Shown here: positions 33,501 to 45,500 of the stretch, piece by piece
Position numbering within the stretch: position 1 is the first letter of the stretch
Layout of the letters: the number at the start of each line of letters is the position of its first letter
The notes under the pieces: generated by a model
Told to the model about the DNA's origin: nothing
Seen by the model: the letters and a program-made list of their open reading frames with translations, nothing else
Database searches by the model: none
Assembly: GCA_028752905.1 (NCBI GenBank)
Contig: JAQNBH010000009.1
Location: 44,264,228 to 44,328,227, forward strand
DNA from: Cladorhizidae sp. MBARI D1340-BT2
Lineage: Eukaryota > Porifera > Demospongiae > Poecilosclerida > Cladorhizidae
Direction of reading: 5' to 3'
DNA: 64,000 nt
Position numbers and translations under genes: made by a program

Positions 33501-36500
33501 TGCTGGGCCACGAGAAGGCCGACCAGGAGCTGGGGGTCAGAGGGCAAGGCAGAGACGGGAAGTGTGGCAAGTGCACGCAGCACGGCATGTCGGAGGAGGG
33601 AGCATTGATGGAATATTACCTCCCTCACCAGCGGCAAGGCACATCCCATCACACGAGGGAGGAGAGCCATGAACATTGACACACAAGAGCGCTGGAGAGA
33701 TGGAGGGGATATGGAAGGATGGAGAAGGATATGAGGACAGGCTCACTCATGCAGGGGTGGTGAGGGAGAGATGGAGGGGATATGGAAGGATGGTGACTGA
33801 AGGATATGAGGACAGGCTCGCTCATGCAGGGGTGGTGAGGGAGAGATGGAGGGGATATGCAAGGGTGATGAAGGATATGAGGACATGCTCGCTCATGCAG
33901 GGATGGTGAGGGAGAGATGGAGGGGATATGGAAGGGGATGGTGAAGGAGAGGCTCGCCCATGTTGGGGTCGTGGAGAAGGAAGTAAATGAAGGATGGGAA
34001 CAATTTGAGGGGGAAAGAGGGAAGGGAGGAAGGACAGAGAGAGGTGAGGGGAGAGAGGAAGGACAGAGAGAGGTGAGGGGAGAGAGGAAGGACAGAGAGA
34101 GGTGAGGGAAGAGAGGAAGGACAGAGAGAGGTGAGGGGAGAGAGGAAGGACAGAGAGAGGTGAGGGGAGAGAGGAAGGACAGAGAGAGGTGAGGGAAGAG
34201 AGGAAGGACAGAGAGAGGTGAGGGAAGAGAGGAAGGACAGAGAGAGGTGAGGGGAGAGAGGAAGGACAGAGAGAGGTGAGGGGAGAGAGGAAGGACAGAG
34301 AGAGGTGAGGGAAGAGAGGAAGGACAGAGAGAGGTGAGGGAAGAGAGGAAGGACAGAGAGAGGTGAGGGATATAGGAAGGACAGAGAGAGGTGAGGGAAG
34401 AGAGGAAGGACAGAGAGAGGTGAGGGGAGAGAGGAAGGACAGAGAGAGGTGAGGGAAGGACAGAGAGAGGTGAGGGGAGAGAGGAAGGACAGAGAGAGGT
34501 GAGGGAAGAGAGGAAGGACAGAGAGAGGTGAGGGAAGAGAGGAAGGACAGAGAGAGGTGAGGGAAGAGAGGAAGGACAGAGAGAGGTGAGGGAGAGAGGA
34601 AGGACAGAGAGAGGTGAGGGAAGAGAGGAAGGACAGAGAGAGGTGAGGGGAGAGAGGAAGGACAGAGAGAGGTGAGGGGAGAGAGGAAGGACAGAGAGAG
34701 GTGAGGGAAGAGAGGAAGGACAGAGAGAGGTGAGGGAAGGACAGAGAGAGGTGAGGGAAGGAAGGACAGAGAGAGGTGAGGGAAGAGAGGAAGGACAGAG
34801 AGAGGTGAGGGAAGAGAGGAAGGACAGAGAGAGGTGAGGGAAGAGAGGAAGGACAGAGAGAGGTGAGGGAAGAGAGGAAGGACAGAGAGAGGTGAGGGGA
34901 GAGAGGAAGGACAGAGAGAGGTGAGGGAAGGACAGAGAGAGGTGAGGGAAGAGAGGAAGGACAGAGAGAGGTGAGGGAAGAGAGGAAGGACAGAGAGAGG
35001 TGAGGGAAGAGAGGAAGGACAGAGAGAGGTGAGGGAAGAGAGGAAGGACAGAGAGAGGTGAGGGAAGAGAGGAAGGACAGAGAGAGGTGAGGGAAGGACA
35101 GAGAGAGGTGAGGGAAGAGAGGAAGGACAGAGAGAGGTGAGGGGAGAGAGGAAGGACAGAGAGAGGTGAGGGGAGAGAGGAAGGACAGAGAGAGGTGAGG
35201 GAAGAGAGGAAGGACAGAGAGAGGTGAGGGGAGAGAGGAAGGACAGAGAGAGGTGAGGGAAGAGAGGAAGAGACGGAGAGAGTTGAGGGGAGAGAGGAAG
35301 GACAGAGAGAGGTGAGGGAAGAGAGGAAGGACAGAGAGAGGTGAGGGGAGAGAGGAAGGACAGAGAGAGGTGAGGGAAGAGAGGAAGGACAGAGAGAGGT
35401 GAGGGGAGAGAGGAAGGACAGAGAGAGGTGAGGGAAGAGAGGAAGGACAGAGAGAGGTCAGGGAAGAGAGGAAGGACAGAGAGAGGTGAGGGAAGAGAGG
35501 AAGGACAGAGAGAGGTGAGGGAAGGACAGAGAGAGGTGAGGGAAGAGAGGAAGGACAGAGAGAAGTGAGGGAAGAGAGGAAGGACAGAGAGGTGAGGGGA
35601 GAGAGGAAGGACAGAGAGAGGTGAGGGAAGAGAGGCAGGACAGAGAGAGGTGAGGGAAGAGAGGCAGGACAGAGAGAGGTGAGGGAAGAGAGGAAGGACA
35701 GAGAGAGGTGAGGGGAGAGAGGAAGGACAGAGAGAGGTGAGGGAAGAGAGGAAGAGACAGAGAGAGGTGAGGGGAGAGAGGAAGGACAGAGAGAGGTGAG
35801 GGAAGGACAGAGAGAGGTGAGGGAAGAGAGGCAGGACAGAGAGAGGTGAGGGAAGAGAAGAAGGACAGAGAGAGAGGTGAGGGAAGAGAGGAAGGATGAG
35901 GGGAGAGAGGAAGGACAGAGAGAGGTGAGGGGAGAGAGGAAGGACAGAGAGAGGTGAGGGAATAATGGGTGGGGACAGAGGGAGGGGAGGAGGAACGTCA
36001 CAACAACCTTACCTTTATCTTAGTAATTTTGACAGATTCATCGTCCATGGCGATGACAGAAGAAAGAAGCTTCAGAGTGTCCGTGGATGGGAACAAGTCC
36101 GGGTCAAAGTCCCTGCGCTCACCCTACACACACGCCAATGCCACAAGAACAAGAGTTAACAACCACTCCTTACAAGTCAGTAAGAGTTAACTTAACATGT
36201 TACAAGTCAGTACGGGTTAACTTAACACAATGAGCTAACCTCTAAACCTTCCAGATGCCTGTCCACAGCTCCCTTCAGCACCTGCATTCCAGTCGCTTTG
36301 AAGTCATGTGACACAGCTTTAGTGTCACTTGACAGGAGGATGTGCTGCAAAAGTGGGAGGGTCAGGGTGCACTGTGCGCTGTTGAGGTCGAGGGTGCTCG
36401 GGGTTTTCCCCTTCAACATTAAGAACGCCCTTGGTAGAATGGGCGATAGGATTTTGGAGGTCAAGGTACAGAAGGTTGTTTCAGCATACAACTGAGCTGG

Positions 36501-39500
36501 AAAGAAAACAAGATACAGCAAGTGAGTTTGGTAAAGGTGAACTTTGACTTGGCAGGGTGACTATTTGGCAGATCACATGACCAAGTGAATAGATCACCTG
36601 GCAGATCACATGACCAAGTGAATAGATCACCTGACCAAGTGAATATATCACCACTGGCTTTAGCGAAGACACTTGGTCTATATATAATATATACATGTTG
36701 TACATATACATGTATATAATATATACACATGTACATATACATGTATATAATATACATATATGTGTATATAATATATACACATGTACATATACATGTATAT
36801 AATATATACACATTGTACATATACATATATATAATATATACACATACATATATACATGTTGTACATATACAGTAGCCTACAACATAATATACACACATGT
36901 ACATATACATGTATATAATATATACACATTGCACATATACATGTATATAATATATTATATACATGCACATATACATGTATATAATATATACACACATATA
37001 TGAACATGTTGTACATACATGCCTCCACACACTCGGGATAGCCCCTCAAACAACCAGTGATAGATCCCAATATGCACACTGGTAGTGCCACATGTATTAG
37101 TGTACAGGCTATAATGCATACTGGTAGTGCCACATGTATTAGTGTGCAGGCTATAATGATATGCATACTGGTAGTGCCACATGTATTAGTGTGCAGGCTA
37201 TAATGATATACACACTGGTAGTGCCACATGTATTAGTGTGCAGGCTATAATGATATGCATACTGGTAGTGCCACATGTATTAGTGTGCAGGCTATAATGA
37301 TGTGCATACTGGTAGTGCCACATGTATTAGTGTGCAGGCTATAATGATATGCATACTGGTAGTGCCACATGTATTAGTGAGCAGGCTATAATGATGTGCA
37401 TACTGGTAGTGCCACATGTATTAGTGTGCAGGCTATAATGATGTGCATACTGGTAGTGCCACATGTATTAGTGTGCAGGCTATAATGATGTGCATACTGG
37501 TAGTGCCACATGTATTAGTGTGCAGGCTATAATGATGTGCATACTGGTAGTGCCACATGTATTAGTGTGCAGGCTATAATGATGTGCATACTGGTAGTTC
37601 CACATGTATTAGTGTGCAGGCTATAATGATGTGCATACTGGTAGTGCCACATGTATTAGTGAGCAGGCTATAATGATATGCATACTGGTAGTGCCACATG
37701 TATTAGTGTGCAGGCTATAATGATATGCATACTGGTAGTGCCACATGTATTAGTGTGCAGGTTATAATGATATGCATACTGGTAGTGCCACATGTATTAG
37801 TGTGCAGGCTATAATGATGTGCATACTGGTAGTGCCACATGTCTATAATGATATGCATACTGGTAGTGCCACATGTATTAGTGAGCAGGCTATAATGATA
37901 TGCACACTGGTAGTGCCACATGCATTAGTGTGCAGGCTATAATGATGTGCATACTGGTAGTGCCACATGTATTAGTGAGCAGGCTATAATGATATGCATA
38001 CTGGTAGTGCCACATGTATTAGTGTGCAGGCTATAATGATATGCATACTGGTAGTGCCACATGTATTAGTGTGCAGGTTATAATGATATGCATACTGGTA
38101 GTGCCACATGTATTAGTGTGCAGGCTATAATGATATGCATACTGGTAGTGCCACATGTATTAGTGTGCAGGCTATAATAATATGCACACTGGTAGTGCCA
38201 CATGTATTAGTGTGCAGGCTATAATGATATGCATACTGGTAGTTCCACATGTATTAGTGTGCAGGCTATAATGATATGCATACTGGTAGTGCCACATGTA
38301 TTAGTGTGCAGGCTATAATGATATGCATACTGGTAGTGCCACATGTATTATTGTGCAGGCTATAATGATGTGCATACTGGTAGTGCCACATGTATTATTG
38401 TGCAGGCTATAATGATATGCACACTGGTAGTGCCACATGTATTAGTGTGCAGGCTATAATGATATGCATACTGGTAGTGCCACATGTATTAGTGTGCAGG
38501 CTATAATGATGTGCATACTGGTAGTGCCACATGTATTAGTGTGCAGGCTATAATGATGTGCATACTGGTAGTGCCACATGTATTAGTGTGCAGGCTATAA
38601 TGATGTGCATACTGGTAGTGCCACATGTATTAGTGTGCAGGCTATAATGATATGCATACTGGTAGTGCCACATGTATTAGACGTGCAGGCTATAATGATG
38701 TGCATACTGGTAGTGCCACATGTATTAGTGTGCAGGGTATAATGATATGCATACTGGTAGTGCCACATGTATTAGTGTGCAGGCTATAATGATGTGCATA
38801 CTGGTAGTGCCACATGTATTAGTGTGCAGGCTATAATGATATGCATACTGGTAGTGCCACATGTATTAGTGTGCCGGCTATAATGATGTGCATACTGGTA
38901 GTGCCACATGTATTAGTGTGCAGGCTATAATGATATGCATACTGGTAGTGCCACATGTATTAGTGTGCAGGCTATAATGATGGGCATACTGGTAGTGCCA
39001 CATGTATTAGTGTGCAGGCTATAATGATGTGCATACTGGTAGTGCCACATGTATTAGTGTGCAGGCTATAATGATGTGCATACTGGTAGTGCCACATGTA
39101 TTAGTGTGCAGGCTATAATGATATGCATACTGGTAGTGCCACATGTATTAGTGTGCAGGCTATAATGATGTGCATACTGGTAGTGCCACATGTATTAGTG
39201 TGCAGGCTATAATGACTGGTAGTGCCACATGTATTAGTGTGCAGGCTATAATGATATGCATACTGGTAGTGCCACATCTATTAGTGTGAAGACTATAATG
39301 ATGTGCATACTGGTAGTGCCACATGTATTAGTGTGTGGCTATAATGATATGCACACTGGTAGTGCCACATGTATTAGTGTGCAGGCTATAATGATGTGCA
39401 TACTGGTAGTGCCACATGTATTAGTGTGTGGCTATAATGATATGCATACTGGTAGTGCCACATGTATTAGTGTGCAGGCTATAATGATGTGCATACTGGT

Positions 39501-42500
39501 AGTGCCACATGTATTAGTGTGTAGGCTATAATGATGTGCATACTGGTAGTGCTACATGTATTAGTGTGCAGGCTATAATGATGTGCATACTGGTAGTGCC
39601 ACATGTATTAGTGTGCAGGCTATAATGATGTGCATACTGGTAGTGCCACATGTATTAGTGTGCAGGCTATAATGATGTGCATACTGGTAGTGCCACATGT
39701 ATTAGTGTGCCGGCTATAATGATGTGCATACTGGTAGTGCCACATGTATTAGTGTGTGGCTATAATGATGTGCATACTGGTAGTGCTACATGTATTAGTG
39801 TGCAGGCTATAATGATGTGCATACTGGTAGTGCCACATGTATTAGTGTGCCGGCTATAATGATGTGCATACTGGTAGTGCCACATGTATTAGTGTGCAGG
39901 CTATAATGATGTGCATACTGGTAGTGCCACATGTATATTCACATCTACACCGAATAGAATGTCTCCCACAATATGCGAGTGTGCATTGAAAATAATTTCA
40001 TTTACTCGTGTCTTTGCAGTGGCTGCCATTAGAACTTTGGAGCAGCTGTATTCATATGTGGCCTGTGGCCAAACTAGCTACACAGCTAGAGTCTCTGGCT
40101 AGACCGACTACAGAGCCAGAGAAGTGTTGCTATGTTTATACACCATGCATCTGGACTTCTGAAGTTCATGCAGTCACAATCTTCGTTGATTCTACCTTTC
40201 CCTCAGCTCTCTCCTCTTTCTTCTCTGCAGAAAATGTTTCCTGCACATCTGTAGAGCTGATCAGCAAGAAAAGGACGCAAAAACAAACTCCATCTCAACT
40301 ACAGCTACAGGATATGATTTTGACTGATTTTGGTAGGCTCATTATTTTTGCTTCGTACGGTTTATTTTGGTGCTAGTGTGGACGCGATGAACGCGCATTG
40401 ACTTGAAGAGTCCCCCCCCCCCCCCCCCCCAGGAAGCAACACACATTAATGCACATCAGTTTAGGTGCAGTGTGGACTCTAGTGTACCTAACATCCAATC
40501 CCTGAACACCACACTGGACATGAGATCCCAGAGCTTCCGGCTAAAAGGTAGCCCGAGAGGAGACTGCACGGCTCCAAGGGTCACATGACAGAGACGTGGA
40601 ATGTGTGGAAGGAGTGCTTCCCGTCCCACCTCACCACCCATCCCCACCTCCTCCACCAGCTCCACTCTCTCCACCAGCTTCTTCTTTAACCCCAACAGAC
40701 GCTTCCTCAGCTCCTCCTCAGACATCAACTGAGCCTCTATGGCCTCCTGCGAGTGGGTGTGTACCAACATCATGTGACACAGACACAGCACATCATAGGA
40801 TGATGTAACTCCACCCACTCCACACGTGCCTTGTGTTTTGCACTCAAGTTGGCCTCCTGCAGCAGCTCCCTGGCGTTGATGCTCCTTCCACTTGAGTCAG
40901 CCCTTTTCCTGCTGAGCATTTCCTGCCGTAACTCCGCCTCCCACTTCTGGTCTTCGTAGCTGTATATCTTCGATTCTTTCTTCATGTTGGCTGTAGATAC
41001 AGCACTACCCATTAGCCCTGCCTGTAACCTGAGAGGGAAGAAGGAGCATAATAGGTGGTAAGTGGAGTGTGAGGGTGGAGAGAGGGATGAGAGAGGGTGG
41101 AGAGAGGGTGGAGAGGGTGGAGAGGGTGGAGAGAGGGTGGAGAGAGGGAGAACAGAGGGATGAGAGAGGGATGAGAGAGGGAGGAGAGAGGGAGGAGAGG
41201 AGGAGAGGGGGAGGAGAGGGGGAGGAGAGGGGGAGGAGAGGAGGAGGAGAGGGGGAGGAGAGGAGGAGAGGGGGAGGAGAGGGGGAGGAGAGGGGGAGGA
41301 GAGGGGGAGGAGAGGGGGAGGAGAGGGGGAGGAGAGGGGGAGGAAAGGGGGAGGAGAGGGGGAGGAGAGAGTGTCAGGTGTGCCTGTCATAAGATGTCAA
41401 GCACGAGTGACTCACTCCTTCTTGAATCCAGCATGCCAGAGTTCGCCCTGAGGTGTACACATGACCTCCATATCCTCCTGCGTGGCCCTCACCACCTCCT
41501 TCTCTGCCAACAAATCACACACACCCTCCACCAGCGCACACACCACACTCTCGCACCCACACATCACGAGAGTTCGGAGTGCATGCAGACACACCCCACG
41601 CTGGGTGGCCATGTTGGAGGTGAGAGTGGAGGCAAGCTCACGAGAAGAGGAGGAGAGGAGCTTGGCAGGGTCTAATCGAGCCATCCTCAAGAGCCCCAGC
41701 CATGCACTTGCATTCAAGATAGCTACAGACACACACAAATGGAATCAATTATTGTCATGTGACTCAGATCCAGATGGGCATGGCTTGTACCTATGTCCGG
41801 ATGGTGAGCTATCAATAAGCTCCTCACAGCTAGTGTTTCCTTCTCAGGGTGAGTGGGAGTGGTCAGGCTCTCCAGAGCCAGCAGCAACCACTTGGCCGAG
41901 AAGTCTCCCTGGGATTATGACACGATATCTCCACACATATCACTACACACACACTACACACACACACCTTGTCTACGACCTCTGCCAGTATGTCCAGAAG
42001 ATATTCTGCTAGTTCTGGTCTGATCTCTACCACAGTCTTGATGAATTTTGCAGCTAATTGTCTCGTCTTCCATGGAGACTGCAACAAGATCTTCACCAAC
42101 CCTGCCAGCCACTCTCTACAGAAACAATTGCAAGCATAAATCTTCACAACATGACACAAGATCAACAGGTTCCCCGCCATCCGTTCTAGATGAGTAAGGC
42201 TCTTACTACAAGGACACCTCATGCCAATAGAGGCACGTGCTACTACAGGCCACCTCACACCAATAAAGACACGGGCATCCACGCTACATACAACACTTCA
42301 GCACGTCTGTGCTTCAGCCACCGGCCAGGTCACACTTGAATGGGTGCCACATTGTTCCAAGCTGAAGTTCGGAGAAGGCCCAAGAAGGCCCTAACAATGC
42401 ATAGAATATCAACGTCTATGTAGTGGATTAGAGAGGCAGGACTTAGCCTGACAACCAAACCATGCAAAGTTGAAATCTTACAGAGCACATCAGGTAAAGT

Positions 42501-45500
42501 GTCCACCTCCAACAAACTCTCAAGGACAAGGAAAACTTACTTCTGACTGGCTTCTTCCAGTTTGCAGTCCAGGGCACAGAGCAAGGCACGTGCCACTTCA
42601 ACCATCACCGGGAGAGCTACAATGATGTAATGATGATGCAATGTTGATGTCATAACCAATTGATAGAGTGTCCGTTTATTTAGAGGAGACGATATGGAGC
42701 AGATCTCATTAGAGAACAACTCAATAAAAACTCAAGCATTAGAGACAACATCTGTGTATAGTGTAAGTGTGGTGTGTGTATAGTGTAAGTATGGTTCACA
42801 TAGTGTAAGTACTGTATGGTGCATATAGTGTAAGTATGGTGTGTGTATAGTGAGTGCATAAGTGTGGTGTGTGTAGTGCAAGTATAGTGTGGTGTGTGCA
42901 GTGTAAGTAAGTATAGTGTGTAGGTGCAGTGTAAGTAGTGTGGTGTGTGCACTCTACTATCAGGTAGGGAAGAACCTTCACAGTTGAAGCATAAGGAGGC
43001 AGCTGCAGTACTTTGGCCCTGAACACACTAAATTCCTTTTATTTGTCTAACCCCACCCACCACACCACCCAGGTATGCTCCCTCACACACTAATCACATA
43101 ACTACCCGGGCATGAATGTCTCACAGGGGGGAGTGGCTAAACCATGCTTTCGGAAATCTTGTGGTTACGATTTTGGAGCTCCATCGATTCTGCACACTTC
43201 AATGTGTGAGCTAGATGTATAGCTCAAAAGATAGCTCTCTCTCTTGACACTAAATATGTTGCATAGTATATAACCATGCTGAAGTAACCTGCAGACAAAC
43301 TCTGGTACCTCAGAATCTTGAAGGCCCGAGTTTGCTGCAAGTATGGCTCCTGATTGGTACGTGCGAGACAGTTGATGTTGGTATCTGTGGCCAGAGGAAG
43401 CCTTAACCCATTCACACCACCACATGGTGCCTTGTAGATGCTATCAAGAACCTTCGCCGCCTCTCGGACCATTTTTGAACTTAGCGAGCGCTTAGCTTTA
43501 ATAGATCAGCGCAGGCCCAAAGCATAGCTCTAAAAGCTGGGAAAACCCCTAGTCTGTAATCGTTAGGTCGCTAAGACCAGCATCACAGCTGAATTGATGG
43601 TATCTAGGTACCGCTAGTGAAGCACTGACTGCACTTATGGATGATTTCAGCTGTCAAGCGGCAAACTGAATAAAAAAGGATAACAAGTCTCTGCTTGCTT
43701 GTGGGAGTGGTTTGAACCGTGTTAAAGTCGACACTGATGAGCAGAGAAATAGAATCAGTGTGAGTAATGATTATAAATAGAATCAGTGTGAGTAATGATT
43801 ATAAATAGAATCAGTGTGAGTAATGATTATAAATAGAATCAGTGTGAGGTAATGATTATAAATAGAATCAGCGTGAGTAATGATTATAAATAGAATCAGC
43901 GTGAGTGATGATTCTCTCGACATTCCCAGCTTCAGCAAAGAGACAGAGAAGGAATGAGAGAATGAAGACATCAATAAGACTGTCATGGTATGCCTGAAGT
44001 GGTATATCTGGAATTTAGCAGAAGAGAGCTACGAGCAAAACATCATTCTTTGCTTGGTAACTGGAGGCTGCGTATGTGTGTGCACGTGCGTACTGTTTGT
44101 GTATGTGCATGCGTGTATTTTGCAGGTTAGCCAGTCATGAATATCAATAATTTGTCTGGTCTCCCAACCAAGCAAATCTCCCAGTGCGGAACTGTTGATG
44201 GCATCCTCATTGAGCATTTCTTCCTCTGGTGTGATACTGATAGTCATATCCCTGTAATCATTTTGGTTTGTTTAGGCAATTTCCAAGAATCCTATTCCAT
44301 TTTCATTATACATATACGGTTGCTAGGGAGTTTAGTGATTCCTAAACCTAGCACATAATGATATACAACTACCTCGACAGCTGCAGTCATAAGCTTCTAT
44401 CAAGTCACTGGTGAAAAGTAACTCAAGGAAGTCGTGTTTTCATAGGCACTAAACCGTGAGTAAGGGGGGGGAGGGGGTTTGAAAATTTTATTTCATGCTG
44501 GAAGGAATTCTTTTTTGAACATATGCTTGACTGCTATTCACATTTTAGTACGAAAACACTCATCATACAGTAAGGCTCCCTCTAGCCACAGATACCAATC
44601 AGGAGCCGCACTAGAGGACCTTCAGATTTTGGTGCACCACACTTTTTGCTGGTTATACATTATGCAACATTCTTTAGTGTCAAAAGAGAGCACACACAGA
44701 CCTTTGAGCTATGTATCTAGTTCACACAGTGAAGTGCGCAGAATCTATGGAGCTCCAAAGTCATAACACAATATTATAATTTTTGGGTTAGTCTGAGTAC
44801 TTTTATCTGCAAGTCGTGCTAAGAATAAGAGATGATGTCATGGTGACATCATGTATCGGCTCACAAGTTTCAGAAGCGGCTGAGAGGACTTTATGAGAAA
44901 ACAGCTGGTCAGCATGGGAATTGGCCAGAGCCCAGACCTGTACTGGAATTGGTTCCAGGGAGTGTGCCTTGATGAGTATATGAGCAGCAATGACGGCTTC
45001 TTCCAGGGAAGTTGCCTTCAGGGAAGAGGACGAGGACAGTCTGGACAGTGACATGAGGCAAAGGGGAGGGAGGGCAGAGTTTCCTTCCTCCCTACAGAGG
45101 GCGAGCATGCACATCAGGTACGCCACACGCACAGGAGGGTGTGTGGTCTTACTGGAGAGGGACTCCTAAAGGTGAAAAACATGATGACATTTAAAAAAAT
45201 CGAGTGCACATCCTTTTCTCGTATTACTTTGATGAGATTGAGTGTGGGCTGATGATCGTTAGGGAGGTTGGGGCAGAAGGCACATAAGACGGTCACAGCA
45301 GCAACAGTCGTCCCAACATGCACTGCAGAGAGAGGGAGGGGGGAAGACAAGGAGAGAAGAGAGAGAGAAGAGAGAGAGAGGAGAGAGAGAGGAGAGAGAT
45401 GAGGAGAGAGACGAGGAGAGAGACGAGGAAATAGGATGAGGAGAGAGGACAAGGATAGAAGAGAGAGATGAGTAGAGGAGAGAAATGAGAAGAGGAGATG

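Noticed and set aside
33893..36001. 702-codon minus-strand open frame rich in Leu, Ser and Pro
   Set aside because: It is the 27-bp repeat read in frame; unit length is a multiple of three and there is no start, splice or family context.
43224..43472. Minus frame starting MVREAAKVLDSIYK as a GCN1 exon
   Set aside because: It overlaps the dispersed inverted repeat, and the true HEAT segment is supplied by exon 12.
44029..44247. Protein-like minus frame (TPEEEMLNEDAINSS) as a GCN1 exon
   Set aside because: GCN1 exon 10 joins exon 11 in phase and in conserved order without it; no matching family segment. It may be a transposon relic.
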